Part shown: positions 6,877 to 13,393 of the stretch, one piece after another
Layout of the letters: every line of letters begins with the position of its first letter
How positions within the stretch are numbered: position 1 is the first letter of the stretch
Origin: JAUZQZ01 sp964492105
Lineage (GTDB): Bacteria; Pseudomonadota; Zetaproteobacteria; Mariprofundales; Mariprofundaceae
DNA: 13,971 nt
Assembly: GCA_964492105.1 (NCBI GenBank)
Contig: CAZBJB010000038.1
Coordinates: forward strand, 1 to 13,971
Reading direction: 5' to 3'
The notes under the pieces: generated by a model
What the model was told of the DNA's origin: nothing
The model's database searches: none
Seen by the model: the letters and a program-made list of their open reading frames with translations, nothing else
Translations under genes and position numbers: made by a program

Positions 6877-7037
6877 GAGCCTCTTGCAAAACTCTGGGTG
6901 GATGATCGGCAATCCCACTTTGCGACCCTTTTCGAGATTGAATGAGCTGCATGGTGGTTCCATGGAGCGAAATTCAAGCTCGGAAATGGGCCGAAGTGGA
7001 GAAGCCGATCGCCGCTCATGAGTTTTGCAAGAAACTC
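6877..7037. mobile_element. 161-bp MITE-like element, family A copy 2
   Basis: It has the same length as copy 1 and about 93 per cent identity by hand count. The left end is GAGCCTCTTGCAAAACTC; the right end has two changes (16 of 18 paired). ATAG lies on both sides (6873-6876 and 7038-7041), an independent 4-bp target duplication, which confirms both the element borders and the 4-bp length. It is inserted just inside a lone family B-type end. Confidence 0.85.
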
Positions 7038-7127
7038 ATAGGTATGCTTGGATCATACGGTTTATGTTGGTATGAATGTCGGGTTTTCTTCTTCTTCGTG
7101 GTGAATATCCGAAGAGTTTGACCCGGA

Positions 7128-9200
7128 TTAAAGCCGTGATATATCGGCCAGGCGAAGAAACAACATACGCAGCCTGGCCAGCAACGCCAGACGATTGGCC
7201 TGAACCCGCTCATCTTCAGCCATGACCATCACATCATCAAAAAACACATCCACGGGATCACGCAATGTCGCCAGCATTTTCAGTTGGCCTTCCGGTTCAT
7301 CCGGGAAAGTATCTTCTACCTTCCGCAGGGTTTCAAACAATACGATCTCCGCATCCTCGGCGAACAACGCCATATCCACTTCCCGTTCATCGACCTCCGT
7401 TTTCTTGAGGATATTGGCAATACGTCTATGCGCTGCCGCCACCGCCTTTCCCGTCTCAGCGTCGGCAAAGTGTGAAAGCAAGCGTGCGACTTCCAGATGA
7501 ACATACAGTGACCGTTCGGTGCTGGCGGCCAAAGCGGCATCCAGCGCCTTGCGTGAGACGGACAGGTGTCCCGCCATGCCAATCAGTCGCTCCACAATGA
7601 AGGCGGACGTTCGTTTCCTCGTGTCTTCGGTGATGGTGACGGTGACGCGCTGTTGATTCCATTGCTTGGCTGACTCGACCAACACCCGTGGCAAGGTCAT
7701 GTCCACCGGGGAAGTAACATCCATCAGCAAACGAATCAAGCCAATGGAAGCGCGTCTGAGTCCGAACGGATCAGTTCTGGCAGTCGGGATACGGCCCAGA
7801 TGAAAATAACCAAGTAGCTTGTCGGCACGTTCGGCAATACCGATGGCCCGGGCCATGGCGCTTTGCGGCAAACCGTCTCTCGCACCTGCCGGCCCATAAT
7901 GTTCCGCGATTGCCGATGCCACCGCATCGTCTTCGCCATCCATGTGTGCGTAAATCCCGCCCATATAGCCTTGTAGCTCGGGGAATTCGCCGACCATACC
8001 CGTTGTCAGATCAGACTTACACAAATAGGCCGCGCGCTGCGCACCGTTTGCATCCACACCCAGTTGCTCGGCATTGTCCAATACGAATCCACGCAAACGC
8101 CGCACCTGATCACCAACCATTCCGAGGCCGTCCTGAAAGACCACTTCGGACAGTTTTTCAATACGAACCTCCAGAGATTCCGTCGGGTCACGGTCGAAGT
8201 AAAAGGCTGCATCGGCGAGTCTGGCATTGACCACGCGCTCGTTACCATGCGCTACGACTTCCGGTTTCCTTGATACAAGATTGGCAACGGCAAGAAATAC
8301 GTTGCTCATGTCGCCGTCCCGCCCCGTGGTGGCAAAACAGCGCTGGTGGTGCTTGAGTTCAATGCGGCCGACCTCTGCTGGTAAACGCAGGAATGCCTTG
8401 TCATAGCGACCGGTAATCACCCGTGGCCATTCAGTCAAATCCGTGACTTCGTCCAGCAGTGATTCATCTTCTATCCATGCAACCCCGGCATCCGATGCGG
8501 CTTCATCCAGCGCCTCCTCAATACAGTTGCGGCGCGTGCGCCAATCGGCGACGACATGCTGTTGTTCCAGCCAGCCGAAAGGGTCATGGACATCGATTTC
8601 ACCCGAGGATCCATGCACGCGATGACCATGCGATATCAAACCTGCTTCGACGTCGGCGAATGAAAATGGAATCGTTGTATCACCCAGTCTGGCCACGATC
8701 CAGCGGATGGGTCGGATAAATGTATCGTGTCTGGTCTGGCCATCCTGCCAGCACATGGTTTTTGGACTGGGTAGTTTACGTAAAATATCCGGCATGGAAG
8801 CGGCAAGCAGATCGGTGACCTTGTGGCCTTTGATGGTTTTCACCGTGTGCATGTAGCACCCTTTGCCATCACTTTTGTCGGCCAAATCAAAAACGTCCAG
8901 CGGCAGGCCACTTTTTTTTGCAAAGCCTTCAGCTGCCCTGGTTGGCTTACCATCCACAAACGCTACCTGCTCCGGCGGGCCCCAGATGGTTTCTTCACGA
9001 TCCGCCTGCATGGCCGGGCAGTGCGCGGCATAAATCAGTAATCGGCGAGGGGTCACGCCAAGTTTCAATTCATTTGTATTGACATTTGCATCGGTGAACA
9101 GCCTATGAATGGCATCTCGCAACGCCTCGCCCATACGCGGAGCCACACCGGCTGGCATCTCCTCTGTTCCAATTTCAATCAGCAGGGGCTGTATATTCAT
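7128..9200 (-). CDS. glyS: Glycyl-tRNA synthetase beta subunit
   Basis: GlyS is the large subunit of the alpha2-beta2 bacterial glycyl-tRNA synthetase. It binds tRNA-Gly, while the alpha subunit makes glycyl-adenylate. The product of about 690 residues matches the usual length. The N-terminus PLLIEIGTEEMPAG is the standard beta-subunit opening. TFIRPIRWIVAR, the HxHR-like GHRVHG stretch and RYDKAFLRLPAEV are typical of the middle part, and the C-terminal region (FFDDVMVMAEDERVQANRLALLARLR) is the anticodon-binding end. The ATG at 9200 is chosen over an in-frame ATG at 9233 because it matches the family N-terminus and does not overlap glyQ; 11 bases separate it from the glyQ stop. Its Shine-Dalgarno sequence is weak, which fits coupling to glyQ translation. 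Confidence 0.96.
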   Translation of the reverse strand: MNIQPLLIEIGTEEMPAGVAPRMGEALRDAIHRLFTDANVNTNELKLGVTPRRLLIYAAHCPAMQADREETIWGPPEQVAFVDGKPTRAAEGFAKKSGLPLDVFDLADKSDGKGCYMHTVKTIKGHKVTDLLAASMPDILRKLPSPKTMCWQDGQTRHDTFIRPIRWIVARLGDTTIPFSFADVEAGLISHGHRVHGSSGEIDVHDPFGWLEQQHVVADWRTRRNCIEEALDEAASDAGVAWIEDESLLDEVTDLTEWPRVITGRYDKAFLRLPAEVGRIELKHHQRCFATTGRDGDMSNVFLAVANLVSRKPEVVAHGNERVVNARLADAAFYFDRDPTESLEVRIEKLSEVVFQDGLGMVGDQVRRLRGFVLDNAEQLGVDANGAQRAAYLCKSDLTTGMVGEFPELQGYMGGIYAHMDGEDDAVASAIAEHYGPAGARDGLPQSAMARAIGIAERADKLLGYFHLGRIPTARTDPFGLRRASIGLIRLLMDVTSPVDMTLPRVLVESAKQWNQQRVTVTITEDTRKRTSAFIVERLIGMAGHLSVSRKALDAALAASTERSLYVHLEVARLLSHFADAETGKAVAAAHRRIANILKKTEVDEREVDMALFAEDAEIVLFETLRKVEDTFPDEPEGQLKMLATLRDPVDVFFDDVMVMAEDERVQANRLALLARLRMLFLRLADISRL

Positions 9201-9211
9201 GATCCGTCTAT

Positions 9212-10090
9212 CTAGCTTGAACCATTCATACATGCTGCCGCATCCTTCGCGTATGCTCTCGCCACGGTGCGCGCCAAACCACGCACCCGGCCAATGAAGC
9301 GCTGGCGCTCGGCAACAGAAATGGCGCCACGGGCCTCCAGCAGGTTGAAGGCATGGCTGGCTTTCATGACCTCCTCATAGGCGGGCAGTATTAAATTATT
9401 TTCCGTCAGACGTATGCACTCGGATTCGGCGTGGTCGAACTGTTCGTGCAGCCATGTTGGATTGGATTGAGCAAAATTATACGTTGAGTATTCCACTTCA
9501 TTACGGTGAAACACGTCGTCATAGCTCACGCTCCCGCCATTCATCCCGTTCACCCATGTTAAATCAAATACATTCTCCACGCCTTGTAGATACATGGCCA
9601 GTCGTTCCAGACCGTATGTGATTTCCCCAGGCGTACGGGATAACGCCACACCGCCCACTTGCTGAAAATATGTGAACTGCGTGATCTCCATACCATTCAG
9701 CCAGACCTCCCAGCCCAGCCCCCAGGCGCCGAGCGTGGGTGATTCCCAGTCATCCTCAACAAAACGGATATCATGAATTTCAGGATCAATACCAATCGTG
9801 CGCAGCGAATCGAGATACAGATCAAGAATGTGAGCCGGTGCCGGCTTCAGAATCACCTGAAACTGATAATAATGCTGAAGACGATTGGGATTTTCACCAT
9901 AACGCCCATCGCTTGGCCGACGACAGGGCTGTACATAGGCGGTGTTCCAGTCGTTGCCATCCAGTACGCGCAAAAAAGTCGCCGGGTGAAAGGTTCCCGC
10001 ACCCATCGGCGTGTCATAAGGCTGCTGGAGTACACATCCCTGCGCGGCCCAGTAGTGTTGTAATGTAAGAATCAAATCCTGAAAGGTCAC
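9212..10090 (-). CDS. glyQ: Glycyl-tRNA synthetase alpha subunit
   Basis: GlyQ is the catalytic class II subunit that activates glycine with ATP. The 292-residue product starts VTFQDLILTLQHYWAAQGC and continues with LQQPYDTPMGAGTFHPATFL, AYVQPCRRPSDGRYGENPNR (motif 2-like, ATP binding), GWEVWLNGMEITQFTYFQQV and YGLERLAMYLQGVE (motif 3-like). An in-frame ATG at 10186 would add 32 residues with no likeness to the family, so the GTG at 10090 is preferred, with an AGAG stretch upstream as a weak ribosome site. It is the first gene of the glyQ-glyS operon and is divergent from ffh. Confidence 0.95.
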   Translation of the reverse strand: MTFQDLILTLQHYWAAQGCVLQQPYDTPMGAGTFHPATFLRVLDGNDWNTAYVQPCRRPSDGRYGENPNRLQHYYQFQVILKPAPAHILDLYLDSLRTIGIDPEIHDIRFVEDDWESPTLGAWGLGWEVWLNGMEITQFTYFQQVGGVALSRTPGEITYGLERLAMYLQGVENVFDLTWVNGMNGGSVSYDDVFHRNEVEYSTYNFAQSNPTWLHEQFDHAESECIRLTENNLILPAYEEVMKASHAFNLLEARGAISVAERQRFIGRVRGLARTVARAYAKDAAACMNGSS

Positions 10091-10194
10091 AAAAATATCT
10101 CTTGTCTCCCGTAAATAAGCGGTAAGTCTACCTGTGTATCCTGCTGCTTGCCTAGCCCTGACCCGCGTGCAAGGGATCTGTAACATGACTTATG

Positions 10195-10384
10195 TGTAAG
10201 AGGCCGGCCTCCCTGCCCTTTACCCGCAGGGCCATGCTGAACATATCATATCCATCGTCGGTTGCCCGTATGCATGGCTACGGCCTCCTTCCTCGACAAT
10301 CCGTTCCAACGAAGGCCCTGTCTGTCTGTGTGCGTTCACGCGCAGACAGGCGCAATCATCACGGCGGTTTATGAATAGTTCAGG
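10195..10384. mobile_element. Degraded MITE-like element, family B copy 2 (reverse orientation)
   Basis: The right end ATGAATAGTTCAGG (10371-10384) is the exact complement of the lone end at 6854 and differs by one base from the right end of the 3677-3837 element. Read against the reverse complement of that element, matching blocks occur in the same order: a CCTC-CTG...CCTTT-CCC segment near 10209-10224, GTGGCTAC/ATGGCTAC (to 10281), CCTTCTTC/CCTCCTTC, AATCCGTT, GCCCTGT, and ATCATCAC just inside the end. The spacing has changed in the middle, and the left end has decayed so that no terminal repeat or target duplication can be fixed. The left border is approximate. Confidence 0.6.
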
Positions 10385-10462
10385 TTATGTCTTCCCAAAT
10401 CCGAGGATGGTAGGAAAATGCGGTTCTTCTGATGTAGCCTTCGACATGATAACCAGCAGGAA

Positions 10463-10468
10463 CAGGAG
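10463..10468 (+). promoter_or_regulatory. Shine-Dalgarno site of ffh
   Basis: CAGGAG lies eight bases before the ATG at 10477. Confidence 0.7.
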
Positions 10469-10476
10469 TCATCTGT

Positions 10477-11835
10477 ATGTTTGACCGATTAAGCGAAAAG
10501 ATCGGCGGTATTGCGGGCCGACTTCGTGGCGCGGCACGTGTTTCCGAGGCGGATCTGGATGCAACGCTACGCGAGATGCGTCTGGCGTTACTCGAAGCCG
10601 ATGTGGCGCTGCCGGTGGCGCGTCACCTGATGAGTGAAGTGCGGGCGCGGGCGCTTGGTACGAATGTATCCAAAAGCCTGAATCCGGGGCAGGTGATCAT
10701 CAAGGTTCTGCATGACGTGTTGGCCGATATTCTGGGCGGACAGCGCCGTGATTTGGACATATCGCATATTCCATCGGTGATTCTTCTTTGTGGTCTTCAG
10801 GGTGCGGGTAAAACAACCACGGCAGGCAAGCTGGCCCGGATGCTCGCGGGACAGGGCCGCAAGGTAGCGCTGACCAGTGTTGATGCGACACGTCCGGCAG
10901 CACGCGATCAGTTGCGGGTGTTGGCTGGACAAATGGATGTTCCCTACATCGAAGGTGACGGAACTACGCCTGTCGCCATGGCGAAATCCGCGCTGAACAT
11001 GGTCAAAACCGGCGGGCATCATGTGCTGATTCTGGATACGGCGGGACGGCAGGTTGTGGATGATGTTTTGATGATGGAAATCCGTGAAGTGGTGGCCACG
11101 GTGAATGCGAGCGAGCGGTTACTGGTGCTTGATTCCATGACAGGCCAGACGGCGTTAACCATTGCCGAACAATTTCATGCCTCGGTTGAACTTTCCGGTT
11201 GCATTCTCACCAAAACTGATGCCGATGTGCGCGGTGGTGCAGCGCTTTCGGTGACGTATGTGACCGGTGTTCCGGTACGTTATATTGGTACAGGCGAAAA
11301 AATTGATGCATTTGAACCCTTTGATCCACAACGCTTTGCCGGACGAATTCTCGGCCAGGGCGATGTGGTCGGGCTGGTGGAAAAAGTACAGGCCCATGTC
11401 GATCAGGCACAGGCCGAGAAATTGGCGAACAAACTTAAAAAAGGAGGGTTCGACCTGGTGGATTTTACCGAGCAACTCGGACAAATGCAGAAAATGGGCG
11501 GGATGGCCGGCATGCTGAAGATGTTACCCGGCGTTAAGTTGTCGCGGGACGCGCTGGCACGGATGGATGACAGGCCGGTGAAACGAATGCAGGCGATGGT
11601 ATACTCAATGACGCCGAAGGAACGGTGCTATCCTAGGGTGCTCAATGGAAGTCGCAAGCGACGCATCGCCACCGGATCCGGCACCAGTGTTCAGGAATTG
11701 AACCAGATGCTTAAACAGTTCTCTCAGATGCAAAAGGTGATGAAAAAAATGAAGGGAACGAGGGGTAAGCGTATAATGGATCAAATGGCGAGCCGGCTGG
11801 GTAGCAGGGGTGGTAGCATGCCGCCCGGCATATAG
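10477..11835 (+). CDS. ffh: Signal recognition particle protein Ffh (SRP54)
   Basis: Ffh binds 4.5S RNA and signal sequences of nascent membrane proteins and, through its GTPase, docks with FtsY. The 452-residue product has the N domain (1-90), the G domain with GLQGAGKTTTAGKLA (107-120), DTAGR (187-191), TKTD (245-248) and GTGEKIDAFEPF (271-282), and a Met-rich M domain (about 330-440) with MTPKER, NGSRKRRIATGSGTSVQEL and MLKQFSQMQKVMKKM. Some usually near-invariant positions differ: DATRPAA (136-142) for DVYRPAA, DTAGRQVVDD for DTAGRL-x-x-DE, and LDSMTGQTAL (218-227) for x-DAMTGQDA. The GTP-binding residues themselves remain. The next gene is hemC after 32 bases, rather than rpsP-rimM-trmD-rplS as in many proteobacteria. 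The ffh start has a good Shine-Dalgarno sequence. Confidence 0.95.
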   Translation: MFDRLSEKIGGIAGRLRGAARVSEADLDATLREMRLALLEADVALPVARHLMSEVRARALGTNVSKSLNPGQVIIKVLHDVLADILGGQRRDLDISHIPSVILLCGLQGAGKTTTAGKLARMLAGQGRKVALTSVDATRPAARDQLRVLAGQMDVPYIEGDGTTPVAMAKSALNMVKTGGHHVLILDTAGRQVVDDVLMMEIREVVATVNASERLLVLDSMTGQTALTIAEQFHASVELSGCILTKTDADVRGGAALSVTYVTGVPVRYIGTGEKIDAFEPFDPQRFAGRILGQGDVVGLVEKVQAHVDQAQAEKLANKLKKGGFDLVDFTEQLGQMQKMGGMAGMLKMLPGVKLSRDALARMDDRPVKRMQAMVYSMTPKERCYPRVLNGSRKRRIATGSGTSVQELNQMLKQFSQMQKVMKKMKGTRGKRIMDQMASRLGSRGGSMPPGI

Positions 11836-11867
11836 CCGGACTTTAACGAACGTATCAGGAGAAAGAT

Positions 11868-12833
11868 GTGGCACACCTGAAAATCGCAACACGGGGCTCC
11901 GCACTGGCATTGTGGCAGGCTAGGCATGTCGCTGCCGAGTTGGAGCGCCTGCACGACGACGTCACAACGGAACTCGTTCACATCAAGACTATGGGTGACA
12001 AAATCCTCAATGTGCCGCTGGCCAATGTAGGCGGCAAAGGCCTGTTCACCAAGGAAATCGAGGAAGCATTGCTGGATGGGCGCGCTGATTTGGCCGTGCA
12101 TTCGATGAAGGATGTGCCAACGGAAGTACCGGGGCAATTGGAAATAAGCGCCATTCTGGATCGGGAGGATCCGCGTGATGCCGTAGCTACGGTGACAGGT
12201 GGCGCCTTTTCCACCTTACCGACTCATGCAAAAATTGGCACATCATCATTACGCCGTGTGAGCCAGATCAGGGCGAAGTTTCCACATTTCGAGTTTATCG
12301 CCATTCGTGGCAATGTGCAGACCCGCCTGAACAAGCTCGGTAAGGAAGTGGATGCCGTTGTGCTGGCGGCAGCGGGCGTAAAACGTTTAAGAATTGTTGA
12401 ACAAATGCATGTCTTCCTCGACCTGAATGACATGCTTCCTGCCGTGGCGCAGGGCGCGATTGGTGTCGAAACGCGTGTGGGGGATGAACAGGCCAAGTTA
12501 CGCATGGGTACTCTGAATCATCCGGATACCGCGGTTTGCGTAGGCGCCGAACGAGCCTTTCTGGCCCGGCTGGAAGGCGGCTGCCAGGTGCCGATTGCCG
12601 GACATGCCACGTTGGCGGGCGATACGCTGCGCATGGCAGGGCTGGTCGGCGAAGTGGATGGCAGTCGGCTCATCTGCCGTCAGGTATCCGGCCCGCGCAC
12701 CGAAGCGATCATCTTGGGAACCACACTGGCTGACGAGGTGCTGGATGCCGGTGGCCGCGAAATTCTGGCACGATTGTACGCGAAGAGTGGTTGTTCGTAT
12801 CCTCGTATACAGGGTCACCACCCGGCCGCATGA
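11868..12833 (+). CDS. hemC: Porphobilinogen deaminase (hydroxymethylbilane synthase)
   Basis: HemC joins four porphobilinogens to hydroxymethylbilane in haem synthesis. The 321-residue product has normal length and the key residues: the N-terminal KIATRGSALALWQARHV, catalytic Asp82 in HSMKDVP, the substrate-binding Arg pair in GTSSLRRVSQ (124-133), RGNVQTRLNKL (147-157), AQGAIGVE (194-201), and the dipyrromethane cofactor Cys239 in LEGGCQVPIAG. The GTG start at 11868 has GGAG (11858-11861) six bases upstream; an ATG two bases earlier is out of frame. It lies 32 bases after ffh and is probably co-transcribed. hemD, often the next gene, is not here. The haem product links loosely in theme to the ResB/CcsA pair upstream, but nothing shows shared control. 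Confidence 0.96.
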   Translation: MAHLKIATRGSALALWQARHVAAELERLHDDVTTELVHIKTMGDKILNVPLANVGGKGLFTKEIEEALLDGRADLAVHSMKDVPTEVPGQLEISAILDREDPRDAVATVTGGAFSTLPTHAKIGTSSLRRVSQIRAKFPHFEFIAIRGNVQTRLNKLGKEVDAVVLAAAGVKRLRIVEQMHVFLDLNDMLPAVAQGAIGVETRVGDEQAKLRMGTLNHPDTAVCVGAERAFLARLEGGCQVPIAGHATLAGDTLRMAGLVGEVDGSRLICRQVSGPRTEAIILGTTLADEVLDAGGREILARLYAKSGCSYPRIQGHHPAA

Positions 12834-12927
12834 TGGTTTAACCGGTGGGGTTGATTGAGTACCTGTTTGCATCTGTTTTGATTGCAATACGCACCCATTC
12901 TGTATTTTCATGTATTGTTCGTGATCC

Positions 12928-12945
12928 GTGTCACATCGTTGTCAC
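12928..12945 (+). promoter_or_regulatory. Pho-box-like operator (PhoB site)
   Basis: GTGTCAC-ATCG-TTGTCAC is two 7-base direct repeats 11 bases apart. The proteobacterial PhoB box is CTGTCAT-(4 bases)-CTGTCAT; the second half here is identical to that of the well-known phoA box as I recall it. A -10-like TAGACT follows 11 bases later, the spacing seen at PhoB-activated promoters, where the box replaces the -35. Confidence 0.6.
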
Positions 12946-12956
12946 ATGCTGCATGC

Positions 12957-12962
12957 TAGACT
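12957..12962 (+). promoter_or_regulatory. Candidate -10 element after the Pho box
   Basis: TAGACT lies 11 bases after the Pho-box-like repeats. Transcription would start near 12969. Confidence 0.4.
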
Positions 12963-12968
12963 TCGGTC

Positions 12969-13033
12969 AGCAGTAGTAGAAAAAACATTTTCTTCCCTCG
13001 GAAACAGGCGGTGCATTTGTACCGCCTGTTTTT
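12969..13033 (+). ncRNA. Candidate short RNA between the Pho box and the terminator
   Basis: The interval from the predicted start (about 12969) to the T-run of the terminator is about 65 bases. It has no start codon with a ribosome site. It consists of an unpaired A-rich and pyrimidine-rich stretch (with TTCTTCCCTC, complementary to a strong Shine-Dalgarno sequence) followed by the terminator hairpin, a common small-RNA design. This is inference from layout only; the terminator could simply serve hemC. Confidence 0.3.
13002..13033 (+). terminator. Rho-independent terminator
   Basis: AAACAGGCGGT (13002-13012) pairs perfectly with ACCGCCTGTTT (13021-13031) across an 8-base loop, and the stem runs into five T's (13029-13033). 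It is 169 bases after the hemC stop and may end the ffh-hemC transcript, the candidate short RNA, or both. Confidence 0.88.
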
Positions 13034-13358
13034 GTAAGGCTGGATCTGGTCGGATTGCCTCAATCCATCCGGAATGCGGTGTGTCGGCGAAAAGGACAGG
13101 TACCACGGATATTGGGAGGCAGTAAAATCCAAAAAGATATTTTCAAGACACATCAACTCACTCAACGGATTTGTCCAACAAACGGTTTAGATCGTGGCTC
13201 GATTTGCTCTCACGATCTAACCGTATTCATGTTCCTCATTGCTTGCGTAAAACAATATGTTTTGCGAACGCCCTTATATTCATTGCTGCTTTGATGTTAT
13301 GCAATATCTTCCTGCAGTCGTCATCATTGAATGTATGGAAAACGGCCATAAAAAAGAA
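13034..13358. other. Gene-free stretch before the IS1595 element
   Basis: Short open frames occur on both strands but none looks like a protein family or has a convincing ribosome site. The only structure found is the stem-loop at 13183-13223. Confidence 0.5.
13183..13223. repeat. Inverted repeat / stem-loop
   Basis: CGGTTTAGATCGTG (13183-13196) and CACGATCTAACCG (13211-13223) are complementary except for one extra T in the left arm, with a 14-base loop. No T-run follows, so it is not an obvious terminator. It could be an operator or a small repeat. Confidence 0.55.
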
Positions 13359-13393
13359 GGGGGGTAGTCGATTAGCTCCTCCTGCCCCAATAT
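13359..13393 (+). repeat. Probable left end of the IS1595-family element
   Basis: A G-run followed by TAGTCGATTAG lies just ahead of the transposase start. IS1595 elements often begin with a run of G's, but the right end is outside the window, so the border is not proven. Confidence 0.35.

Larger units (their letters stand above)
6822..7127. other. Gene-free stretch between convergent ccsA and glyS, mostly mobile debris
   Basis: It contains a lone family B-type end (6854-6871) and family A copy 2 (6877-7037), listed separately. The last 90 bases before the glyS stop show no clear terminator for either gene and no open frame that I can support. Confidence 0.6.
10091..10476. other. Divergent glyQ/ffh intergenic region
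   Basis: About 190 of these 386 bases belong to a degraded family B element (10195-10384). The two short flanks, 10091-10194 next to glyQ and 10385-10476 next to ffh, must hold or abut the promoters of both operons. I did not find a promoter pair good enough to list, and no gene is supported. Confidence 0.55.

Noticed and set aside
7071..7083. TATGAATGTCGGG as the decayed right end of the lone family B-type repeat at 6854
   Set aside because: The match to the true end is poor and would imply an element of only about 65 bp; too weak to list.
9201..9233. Upstream ATG for glyS at 9233
   Set aside because: It would overlap glyQ and add 11 residues not found in GlyS; the ATG at 9200 fits the family.
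10091..10186. Upstream ATG for glyQ at 10186
   Set aside because: The extra 32 residues have no likeness to GlyQ, whose N-terminus matches the GTG at 10090.
13055..13294. Small open frames between the terminator and the IS1595 element
   Set aside because: No conserved motifs or ribosome sites; they overlap each other and the stem-loop.
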